The translations under genes and the position numbers were made by a program. From Beroe ovata (lineage: Eukaryota; Ctenophora; Nuda; Beroida; Beroidae): a DNA stretch of 29,608 bases. Positions 18,801 to 27,714 of this stretch are shown piece by piece. The stretch is taken from the NCBI GenBank assembly GCA_946803715.1, contig CAMPET010000086.1, positions 10,774-40,381 on the forward strand. The letters run 5' to 3'. A model generated the notes under the pieces. That model ran no database searches. It was not told the DNA's origin and worked only from the letters and a program-made list of their open reading frames with translations. Each line of letters starts with the position of its first letter. Positions within the stretch are counted from its first letter, which is position 1.

Positions 18801-21800
18801 CCGCAATCAGTGCCAGTACAATGTCTGTTAGAATTGCTGAGGAGCAGGCGTAGAAATAACAAGTCAGGATTGCGAGGGAGATGGCGATAATGAAACCAGT
18901 GGCTCGGCGCCCGAGCCACTCTGCCGACAACGCCGCCAAGAATGCGCCAACAGGGCTTATCAGATAGGTGGTGGTCAGCTCGAATAATTGCGGAGTTGTA
19001 GGACCACACTTCTCCTCCATCTCTTCCACACCTCCATGATAAGGACTAGTCGTGCTATTGTTGCAAATCCCATCGTTGATGAGCCGCGCAGCAAACGTGA
19101 TGTACGCGTAGTAGAGAGCCTGAACCGAGAAACCGTAGAGTCCGATGAGGAATAGATCCCTGGCTAGATTCTTGTTCTGGATGTACCTCATCAAGTTCAC
19201 CTCGTCATTCTGTGGTACCGGGGTGGCTGCCCGAGAGAGAGTGAGGGATACGCCACTCATGACAGAAGTGGCTGCAGAGCGGCGCCCTGACTTCAGATCA
19301 GAACACTCGTGGTCTTCATCTCCATCTTCTTTGTCACCTCCTCCCGTTTCCCCAGCGAGTAATTGTCTTTTCAGCGTCGTCTCGTTTATCGGAAGAAGCA
19401 TATCAGCGAGTTCCGATGGCCGTCTCGGTTTAGGAGAAGGGGAAGTTGTTGTCTGATTATCCTCAGGTGCGGGTGGCAAGCACCCACACCTCTCGTTATA
19501 CCGCTCTATTCGGTCCAGGGTACGCCTCGCCGCCGCTTCATTTCCTGTCAGGAGCCGATACCGGGGACTCTCCCCCGCCATAACCAGGAATACGATAGCC
19601 GGAACCGCGATCAGACCGATCACAATCAGAATGACACTCCAGGAGGAGAGAAACCACCAGGAAATGAAAGCGGCAAAGACAGTTCCGGCGCCCTTTCCGC
19701 CGCTACGGCACGCCAACATGATAACCCGCCACCGGATCGGCACAACTTCCACCATGAGCGCCACGAGGGGCGCCAGAGCAGCGCCGAGAAACACACCGAC
19801 CATAACCTGGCAGAGGAGGTATATAACATAGGCTCCGGAGAACCCAGTGAGGCACCCGAACACCAGCAATCCGATACTCTGCCAAATGAGCACTTTCCTC
19901 CGACCATACTTGTCACTGAGAGATGAGCACATGGCTGAGCCGATACACATGCCCAGGGCGGGGCAGAGTGACATGATGAATGTTTCAGTGGGAGACAGGT
20001 TCCATTGACACTGCATGATCAGACTTATCACGGAGATTACAGCCAGTTCGGCGCCCTCGAATACCGATATGAAGATGGGTCCGGCAACGTAGAGCAGTGT
20101 TCCGCCGCCGACGCTCATTTTCTGAAGAGCGGCGTCGAATTCGATTGTGTTTGGCGGGATGATGTCAGCTACTGCAGTGGTGTCAATGGAATCGGCGTCA
20201 GGCGAACTGGTTTCAGGCCCACTGATGTCAGGCGAAGGGGTGTCAAGCACATCGGTGTCAGGCGAAGTTGTGCCAAACAAACGTGGCAAGGTGTTCTCTG
20301 ATGCAGCAGAATAGAGAGCAGGGGTAGGGGCCGCGTCAACCAGTCCCTGATTTTCTGTAGTTTTCTTTGGATACCTTCTCTTCTTGATCCATTTATACAA
20401 ATCCTTCATTTCCCGTCAAAATCTCGGCGCCCGATCACAGATTCTCACTTAAACCGATCAAAACGAAGTAAAGTCGTTCCATGACTCAACTTTTCGATAC
20501 ATACACTCATGAATGTAGCAATATTCCACACAGCAGTACATGATAACTTCATTGTATATTTTAAGGATTACGCTGATTGCTGAGCAAAGAAACTCAAAAG
20601 ATTTGTTCACCCACCATCTACCAAAGAATAATATTCCTTGGTTGTGCAACATTTTGCGTCAGGATACGAAAAAAAGGAAAAAATTCAGGACGCTAGTAAA
20701 CTGACCTCGTTCAGTACCACAGGAGAGCAACAGATTGAACTCGTTGGAGAGCACTCGTTTCAGCTCGGGCTTGTCTTTGGGTAGTTGGATGAGCTCTGCA
20801 AATTCCTCCGCAGAGAATTGAGTGTGGCAGGCAATGAGCGAGCCATGGATACCTGAGCGCAGGTTTCAGGTTATGGAGGAAATCAGCTGACGGAACAAGT
20901 AAACTTGGCACGGAACCAAGTTCCAAGGACTGAGAGTCGAAAGTATTACAGACCACCTACAATAATAGTCAGCCTGACTTCATTCTACAGAAATAGCGAA
21001 GGACCATCGATCAAGTGTCAATTAGATAATGGGTTTACCAGTAGACGCAAGGTTGGTTGAATAAGCTCCGAACCCGATACTTTGCAACCATTCCCCCACT
21101 CTTTGGTTCGTCCAGACCATAACATCGGTCTTGGTCAGCTGAGATTCTAGCCGGCGTCTGGCAAAAAAGGAGGAGAATATAAACACGGAGGGCCAGGGGA
21201 AAGGCTTTTCGAAGCAAAAGTAAACATTCAATTTCCGGACTGAATAAGTAGTGAGAAGTCTTTCGAAGCCACTCCTTGGAAAACAGCATTGATGTCCGAT
21301 ATTTGCATCCCAAAGCGATTCAAAGTTTCCCTGAGTCTGAGAATCTCGTATCCTCACCTCTCAATTTCATCCAGGTTGTAGTTTAATTTCTTGAGCATCT
21401 CCACCGCGAAGTAGAAACTAGTACGGTGAAATGGATCAGCAAACTTTAGTGTTTGCCGGAGATCTTTCTTCGTCAAGTGAGATAACATCCTGGAGAGGAA
21501 ATGACATGTGATGAGTTACTCCTTTGATTCAAGTTCTGCGAAAATGTTAAACAACGAGGGGGAAGCATATCATCATGTCGAAATTATTCAAAATACGTGG
21601 GCATGTCGATAAGACTTGGAGTATTTTTATCGTGACGATCCTCTTTGTCATAACTGACAAAGATGATTGTCCCATTCTGGCAGTGAGAGAGAGACAAAGC
21701 ACCAACCTGCCATCCACAAGGTTCTCCACGAAGAGGACTTTGTGTTGGGGTAGTCCGATGCTGGGCAGCCACACCTCCGATACCCACACGTGGGTCAGTT

Positions 21801-24800
21801 TACCAAAGGAGGGAAGCCCAAGTGGGGCAGAGGGGGAGGTCTGGTTAACCATCTCTTGGATTGCTAGACGGAGCTTCAGCCTGAAAATATGGGGAGAATG
21901 AAGATGTTGCCTGATCCCTGCTTAGTGCTTGATCTTTCGACTTTTGGACATTGTTTATTGGTGAGATAACATGTAAATTTATGATAGCCTAGGGATAGCT
22001 GCCATTAAGGTGAAGCTGTAAATTTGATGTGAGAAAGTGACCGAGGGAGGAAATAATCCGAAGGTAGGAAATATACCTGTGAAGGTAGGAGGTGATGCCC
22101 ATCTCTCTCTGTATCTCGGTATCAGACAGAGCACTCAGCACAGCACCAGATCTTATACTGGATCTGAAAAGAGGGAGACTTGTGATTCGAAAATCATGGA
22201 ACACGACCTTCACTTTGAACCATGAAGCAATCAAGATTACGTGACATAAAGTTACCACCCGACACATGAAAGTTACCATGGTAACCACCAACCTGCACGT
22301 GGTAACCAGCCAAGCAGGGGCTCCAACGTAGATCTCTAGCCAAGCCAGAATGACATCTGGAGTCCACAGGGCAAAGGGGAGACCTTTCTGTCTCGCAGAT
22401 TGGTACAGCTGCTGCCTGAGATGGAAGGGGTGGGGTGTGAGTTAAGTCAATATCGGAATAGCAATGACATTGAGAACTGCGAGAATCGCCTCGGTTCAAT
22501 AGTGGTAAAAGTGTGTCAGCGTATTTGAGACTGTCGCAGCTTGAGACAGAATTAGCCGACTAAAAGAACAGCCGATGGTATCATGAAGTACAGCTGACAG
22601 TGAAGCTATCAAATATGCTTTCTTCGAGAAAGAATCATTTCTGTTTTTTCAATGATCTGCTTTGGTGTTATCTCTCTTGTGAGAATGATGACTGATTAGA
22701 GCAATTTTGTGGATAACTATGAGGTAGGGTGTTCATGGTACCTATCTGGTACCTATCCGCTAATCAATGATTAAGTCGTATAAAGTACTTGACCTTCATC
22801 ATGAATGAAAATTTTGCTGAAGATAATCGAATTTCTGGAAGAAGATTCGGAAGTAATTGCAGGAAGATATCAAATTGGCATCCGAAAGCAAAAGCTCGAC
22901 AAGGAGCCATAAATTTTGCACAAAAGCGGTAAGTGTGTGTGGTGTGCAGACTCACTTTTCCTTAGCTCGCCGGGTAGCCGCTAAGTTTAAACTGTGAAGA
23001 TATGAATACCAATCACAACCCCATAAAAGAGTGAGTCAGTATAAAATCCCGATTAACTGCTCATACCCCAAGTCATAAAGAATCCCGTAGCAAAAAGCCA
23101 AACACACACACTTTAAAAACCCCAAAAGAATCGAGAATCAGCAAAATCGTATCCTGACAACCCGTGGATCACTAACTTGTTTTTCCATCTCCGGTCCGTT
23201 TCCTTGGTAACGGGTGATGCGCCGTCCTCCAACGTGTGACGGACTAACGGCTCCGATTTCCGTTTCCCAAACACACGTTTTATCGTCCCCTTGAGACTGC
23301 CGCCCGTGTTCCGTTTTCTTCGTAACGTGTCACTGCCTGCAGGGAAGGAGATCGTGATCACTGCTCTTGTCTTTGTTTCAAGCAAGAGTGAGTGGATCAA
23401 TTATATACTGATTTGGGGATGTTCCTGTTAATTATTCTGGTTGCAAGTAATTGTGATGATTTGAGCTTCATGTGATATCGGTTATTTTGAGAAATGGTGC
23501 TTTATACAACGTGAGTTATAGTCAAAGATGCTGTTGGCTGCACTACTTCTATGCTCGATGCTCATCAAAATAATAGTGTTTTCCACGGAAGAATACGACT
23601 CTCGAGTGGGCAGGGCGGGAAATTGGCGAAGGCAGACAACTCACGTTCACGCTTATTACGTCCTTTCTTGACGGACTTATTCCACACATCGGCACACGCA
23701 CTTATCACGACAGCTAGAGATGGAATGTACAATTCGCACAAAAAGTACATTCTCAAGAAAAGTACATTCACATCGTACACTGACAGTTGACACAGCTATA
23801 CAATCCGGCATTCTCTAACGAACAAATAAGTAGGATGGCATCTATCATGGCGCTATTTCTACTTCTACAATGGGACGTGGGGAATGGAAAAAGTGGCTTC
23901 ACTCGAAAAAAACTGGTGTGTTTGTAGCCACAAACAAAGAGTCCACCTACCACGAACACGTTCATTCCGGCGCTTGGAATTGGGGGTATAAACTGGAAAC
24001 AAGGGAGAGAGGAATTTGGATAAATTCCAAGGGACAGACACTTTTTATTCAGTAAAAAACTGACGAAAGATAACAGCTCTTTCATTCCTACAAAAGTGTG
24101 ATAAAATCGTGACGTGTCACTTACCATCTAAATCAGAATCATCCACGGACAAGTCCACAATTTCCGAGCTACTCCTCGAGTGAGGAATATCGAAACTAGT
24201 TCGGGAATGATTGACGTTGGAGGAGGATCGAGAACTTTCCATGCTCGCTGCAGAGGATAGGGATACGCTTTCTCCTGAATCTGGAAAAATATAGATGGTA
24301 TTTTCCAGAAGATATTTTCATCAAAAGCCAGGATAGGAACAAAGTTCGAATTCGAGGAATTTAACGACCCCTTTCCACGATCCAAGAATTTACCTGAATT
24401 ACCGATGTCACCGTTAACACCGTTAACTTTAACCACATGGTCTTCCGGTGGGTGTAAACTCAACAAATCAGCAAACGCATCCTTCAATTCTCCGTCCAAA
24501 CACTCCATCTGCATGTCCTCCGAGTTAGATTTCCGTTTGATTTTCTCCGGGAGGGGAGGAGGGGTATCGGACATTTCATCGTCTTCCGTCACGCTGAGGT
24601 CACGCGTTATGGTGACGTCACGCAATCTAGCATCACGGGTCTCACGTGGCGTAGCTCCAGCGTCCGTTGAGACAGTGTCCTGGAAAATATAGATTCTCAC
24701 TTCTCAACTATTCAGCAGAAACATCGTCAATTATTCGAAAGAATTGTTCTGGAATGTTCAGATCCTGGAATGGAGCATCTATTTCGTCAACTTACATTTA

Positions 24801-27646
24801 GCGATGGTTTTGGAGGGGATGTCAAGAAAGTTTTGCCACCGGTGGAATTTCTGTCAAGAGGAATGTACTTACCTGTGAAAAACATCAAAGATTTGGTCAA
24901 TTGATCATCTAAAAACTTTCGTCACAAATATTGATTTCACAGATTTTGTAACGTACCCTGGGTGTAGATATCAGGGTTTAGGAAGGTCTTATCAAACTCG
25001 GTCTCCAGAATCTCTGACTCCGTGTGATTGTGGATTAGTGGCTCATTGTACTTGGTGGCATCCATTGATCCACGCCGTTCCAAATCACGCCGCTTCGTGA
25101 AGGAACTGAAGTGGGATAGCGAACTAGGTATAGTTAGTCATTTTAATGTTTTGATAACGATTGACGCAAATGCAGAGGGGCTCATTTCAAGTCATATCAA
25201 GTCATATCAAGCAAGCAGAAGGTTATGGTTTTGGGCTAATGTTGGGGTTGGGTTTAGGTTTCAGAAGTAGGATCTACCTGGATCTTCCAACACTGGCAGC
25301 TCTTCGAGTAGCGGTGGGTGTTACTTGTGTTGTGTACGCGTTGTTAGGCGGTATCTATGGCAACAGAGGGTTTATCAAAGACGAAAACTAGACGAAAGTG
25401 AGGTGAAAAGTAGACAGGAATGAGGTGCAGGGAACAGGTATCGGTTACCATGAGCGAAGGTCGTGTATTCCTGTTGTTATCTCCAGATCTCTCTTCAGCA
25501 GTGTGCTGTCCCTCACTTTGTGTTGCTAGGGGTGTTGTTGTGGTTGCTATGGGGTTGCTGTTAGCAACATTCACACATGCACTTCCACTTCGTGATATCG
25601 AGTTGTATTTCATCATTTCTGCGTGAGCTGCTCGAAGTCCTTGTAATTCTACCAATAGCGTTGCCTGAAACAACAACATGAAAGATTTCGATAGATTGAA
25701 CGATAGAATGGTCTGTGTTTAAATCGAAGCCCATGAAGAAATAAATACGAGATCGAAAACAACCCAAAACAAACCTTCTCCTTTTCCGAAGCATCGAATT
25801 GACTCCGCACACTATCCAGTTCGGTTTGGAGGTTGTTTTTATCGTTGATAAGGTTCTGTTTCTCAGCTCTGAAACTCTGTTGCTGCGTGTTGCTTTCGTG
25901 AAGCAACTCGTCCAGGGTTTCGGTCAGGCGGGTCACTTTTTCTGCTTCTTCTCGACTCTGAAAAACGATAGAGTATGACAGTAAATATCTATAGTAAAAG
26001 TTTGGTTTTAGAAATGGGTCAAGTCGAGAATTCAAGATTCCTTGTCTACCTTGGAAATGTGTTTCTTTGTGTCTTTCAGCTCGGTTTCCATCGCAGAATA
26101 GTTTTCCAACTTTTTCTTCATCTCGTCAAACTCCTCCATCGTGATTGGAACTGACTCGACTTTCTCTTCGGGCTTTGACTCGGCTGCTGCCATGATCTTA
26201 AAAAAGGAGTAATCGGCTGTCAGAACCGGACCAAAATTCAGGTGTCGTTAGCTTAGCTTGCACTCATCAAATTATTCTCAACTCAAACTATAGACTGCAT
26301 ATTTCATCAAATTATACTCTCCCACCCCATACTTACCCCATAACTTCAAAACTAAAAACCCCCATCCCCAAACCCTACCCCCATCCCCAACCCCCGTGAC
26401 TCACCTGGTCCCTCTCTCCCAACAACACATCCCGTTCCTCACTCAACTCCCGGTAAGCTATCTGTAGACCCTCGTGAGCATCCTGCAGCTGTTCTATCTC
26501 GTGAGAGAGCTGTTTCTGTATCTCCCTGCTGTTGTCCAGATCTTGGGACACCAAGTTGTATTCCTCGTCCATTTCTGTGATTCTGTGAGGAGGGCAGTGA
26601 TGTTGCAGAAAGAGGAACAAAGGTATTATGAGGGTCAAGAAATGGGATTTAGATGGATATTCTGATGAAAGTATCAAAGTTTAATTAAAGATTTGATGAA
26701 CAATGGACACATCATGACAAACCATCTTGAATCTTTCCTCCTGCCTGAGGACAATAATCGTCTCCCCAACTTACCGGTCGAGGCACTCGTCCCGCTGCGC
26801 GTACAGATCCTCCATTTCCACGAGTCGTTGCTCCAACTCGTCCTGAGACTCGTGATACCGCTTACTCATCTCCTCACACTTTGTACACTGCGACAGGGTT
26901 ACCATGGTAACAAGGAGGCAATGCAACAGAGGAATCAGGAATGGCGACAGGGTCACCATGGTAACAAGGTGGTAATGCAACAGAGGAATCAAATTTGAGG
27001 TTTTGATGTTTCGTTATTTTCTTTTAAAGCTTAGACTTCAGGTTAAGACATTAGGATCGTTCGGATTTGGTCCCTCACTCAAACCTTTGAAGCGAATAGA
27101 TTGCTGTCCGCTGCACTCAGAAGACCGTTAAGATTCCCGTCTTTTTGGGCGGTGATAACGATCTGTTTGAGTGCCTGGCATTCTTCCTCTTTGTGGGCTA
27201 ACTTTTCCTCCAAACATTGCTTTTCTTCCGTCACCTTTCGACATCGTTCACGGACCTAGAATGGAGAGAAAATCAGCTGCATTACGCATATTTGTAATCG
27301 AGTTCCCGTAAAACTCCGCATCAATTTTTCAACGGAACTGCATTGTTATTGAACGTACCTTTTCATCCAGAGCCTTGTGATGTTCAAAAAGAGATTTTAG
27401 CGCTTTGAGAACCTCCACTTCACTGCTCACTCCGCTCGGTTGCTGCTGCCTCCTAACAACTGTGACACGGAGAACCTTCTCATGCCGAGCAACAAGACAC
27501 TCCAAATGTTCAAGCAGCAGCTGAGGGGTCAATTAGGTTCCGTTAGGTTTGGCTTACCAAAACGTCATCATCAAACGTTTTATATGCGCAAAATTCGGAA
27601 AATACTAGCCGAACTATTATATACGTACCGCGCGCCACGGCTCCAT
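15804..27646 (-). CDS. PPFIA: Liprin-alpha (coiled coils plus three SAM domains), 26-exon model
   Basis: Minus-strand exons: 27629-27646, 27359-27520, 27085-27255, 26775-26887, 26405-26582, 26050-26196, 25775-25957, 25449-25664, 25278-25354, 24957-25105, 24796-24872, 24394-24679, 24125-24280, 23177-23336, 22293-22415, 22077-22163, 21707-21880, 21358-21489, 21039-21157, 20706-20852, 17779-17895, 16899-16965, 16603-16781, 16307-16404, 16077-16173, 15804-15925. All phases agree (1184 aa). Diagnostic blocks: [15 protein letters not shown] and [20 protein letters not shown] (N-terminal coiled coil, residues 7-60); [18 protein letters not shown] and [12 protein letters not shown] (SAM1, about 700-790); [12 protein letters not shown] (SAM2, about 798-865); [18 protein letters not shown] (SAM3, about 880-955). 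By family it scaffolds presynaptic and adhesion sites, binding LAR-type phosphatases. The first tiny exon and the Ser-rich tail (959-1184) are less certain than the core. Exon 21 could start at 17910 instead. Confidence 0.88.
15961..16020. repeat. Exact 30-bp tandem duplication
   Basis: TGGAATGATTTGAAGAAATT plus ten more bases (TCAATGAAAT) is repeated without mismatch at 15961-15990 and 15991-16020, within the last liprin intron (15926-16076). The perfect identity points to a recent event. Confidence 0.95.
16405..16602 (-). repeat. TGACACCACTT array filling a liprin intron
   Basis: On the minus (sense) strand six to eight TTGACACCACTTT-type units are spread over this intron. The last lies 19 nt before the acceptor of exon 16307-16404 (TTGACACCACTGTAACTTCT then CTCTCAG). 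Confidence 0.85.
16782..16898 (-). repeat. TGACACCA units in the preceding liprin intron
   Basis: On the sense strand three clear units (CTGACACCAGTTCTCC, TTGACACCAGTCAACC, TTGACACCACTTTTCC) form the 3' half of the intron. The last one serves as the pyrimidine tract before the acceptor CGGTCCAG of exon 16603-16781. Confidence 0.85.
16966..17778. other. Liprin intron, about 0.8 kb
   Basis: No exon supportable between the two phase-compatible exons 16899-16965 and 17779-17895. Rich in ATGAG and GAGAT words. Small additional exons cannot be excluded. Confidence 0.4.
17949..18004. repeat. 18-bp tandem repeat with GTTGCTATGG core
   Basis: Three units of GTGCGTTGCTATGGG-type sequence, with cores starting at 17955, 17973 and 17991. 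The last continues to GTTGCTATGGAAAC, close to an RFX X-box. It lies in the long liprin intron, just upstream (in sense) of the exon 17779-17895, and reads open (SPIATH repeats) on the minus strand by chance. Confidence 0.75.
18448..18453 (-). terminator. Poly(A) signal AATAAA of the SVOP-like gene
   Basis: TTTATT on the plus strand, 88 bp beyond the transporter stop, inside the host liprin intron. It would allow an independent 3' end for the nested gene. Confidence 0.6.
18541..20409 (-). CDS. SVOP/SV2-like major facilitator transporter, intronless
   Basis: A single open frame of 622 residues. About 100 N-terminal cytosolic residues precede the first membrane segment (about 103-130). The MFS signature loop is SDKYGRRKV (165-173) between TM2 and TM3, with the half-site EWLGRRATG (497-505) in the second half. 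A large loop (about 283-412, Ser/Pro/acidic) lies between TM6 and TM7, and a luminal loop at about 440-475 has an NNST sequon and cysteines. [12 protein letters not shown] (551-562) is typical of SVOP/SV2 and organic-ion carriers (SLC22-like). The substrate is unknown. It lies on the same strand inside the liprin intron 17896-20705 and has its own poly(A) signal. The absence of introns among intron-rich neighbours suggests a retrocopy or an old intronless gene. Residues 48-83 come from an in-frame minisatellite. Confidence 0.9.
   Translation of the reverse strand: MKDLYKWIKKRRYPKKTTENQGLVDAAPTPALYSAASENTLPRLFGTTSPDTDVLDTPSPDISGPETSSPDADSIDTTAVADIIPPNTIEFDAALQKMSVGGGTLLYVAGPIFISVFEGAELAVISVISLIMQCQWNLSPTETFIMSLCPALGMCIGSAMCSSLSDKYGRRKVLIWQSIGLLVFGCLTGFSGAYVIYLLCQVMVGVFLGAALAPLVALMVEVVPIRWRVIMLACRSGGKGAGTVFAAFISWWFLSSWSVILIVIGLIAVPAIVFLVMAGESPRYRLLTGNEAAARRTLDRIERYNERCGCLPPAPEDNQTTTSPSPKPRRPSELADMLLPINETTLKRQLLAGETGGGDKEDGDEDHECSDLKSGRRSAATSVMSGVSLTLSRAATPVPQNDEVNLMRYIQNKNLARDLFLIGLYGFSVQALYYAYITFAARLINDGICNNSTTSPYHGGVEEMEEKCGPTTPQLFELTTTYLISPVGAFLAALSAEWLGRRATGFIIAISLAILTCYFYACSSAILTDIVLALIAVLKCGADLLPYLVGSEYFPTAIRGFGVSMAVTGAKLGASLSILTGQYVYNLSPQLMVGYIHVLCVCIFTAVFFLKKETRGLKLMDV
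20161..20274 (-). repeat. 15-bp coding repeat derived from the TGACACC family
   Basis: Read on the coding strand, units such as CCTGACACCGATGTG, CTTGACACCCCTTCG and ATTGACACCACTGCA repeat every 15 bp and encode (D/E)T-S-P-type pentads ([13 protein letters not shown]...). The core TGACACC matches the intronic 16-bp minisatellite at the other loci, here in a period that preserves the frame. Confidence 0.75.
22272..22285. promoter_or_regulatory. Perfect RFX X-box-like palindrome GTTACCATGGTAAC
   Basis: A 14-bp perfect palindrome equal to the high-affinity RFX1 (EF-C) type site. It lies in a liprin intron, starting 7 nt past the 5' splice site of exon 22293-22415. Binding is inferred from the motif only. 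Confidence 0.55.
24867..24881 (-). promoter_or_regulatory. Juxtaposed 3'/5' splice site (recursive-type) at a liprin exon
   Basis: On the sense strand TTTTTCACAG is followed directly by GTAAGT, so exon 24796-24872 begins with a perfect donor consensus. This is the arrangement of ratcheting or recursive splice points. Phase and the family-like reading favour inclusion of the exon. Confidence 0.55.
26891..26990. repeat. 54-bp tandem duplication carrying two X-box palindromes
   Basis: Units at 26891-26944 and from 26945 share CGACAGGGT(T/C)ACCATGG and TGCAACAGAGGAATCA with about three differences. They contain GTTACCATGGTAAC (26898-26911) and GTCACCATGGTAAC (26952-26965). The first unit overlaps the acceptor of liprin exon 26775-26887. 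Confidence 0.85.
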
Positions 27647-27707
27647 TTTGGTGGATTCTAATACGCTCGGATTTTTCGAATCCCATCCCCCTTCCTAGGG
27701 GGCGCGC

Positions 27708-27714
27708 ATTTATA
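27708..27714 (-). promoter_or_regulatory. TATA-box candidate for liprin
   Basis: TATAAAT on the minus strand, 62 bp upstream of an ATG in excellent context (CCACCAAAATGG) whose six-codon exon ends at a GTACGT donor in the correct phase. A TATA at this spacing would place the cap site near 27680. Confidence 0.4.

Noticed and set aside
19363-19926. 187-codon plus-strand frame within the transporter gene
   Set aside because: Antisense shadow of the GC-rich SVOP-like coding sequence.
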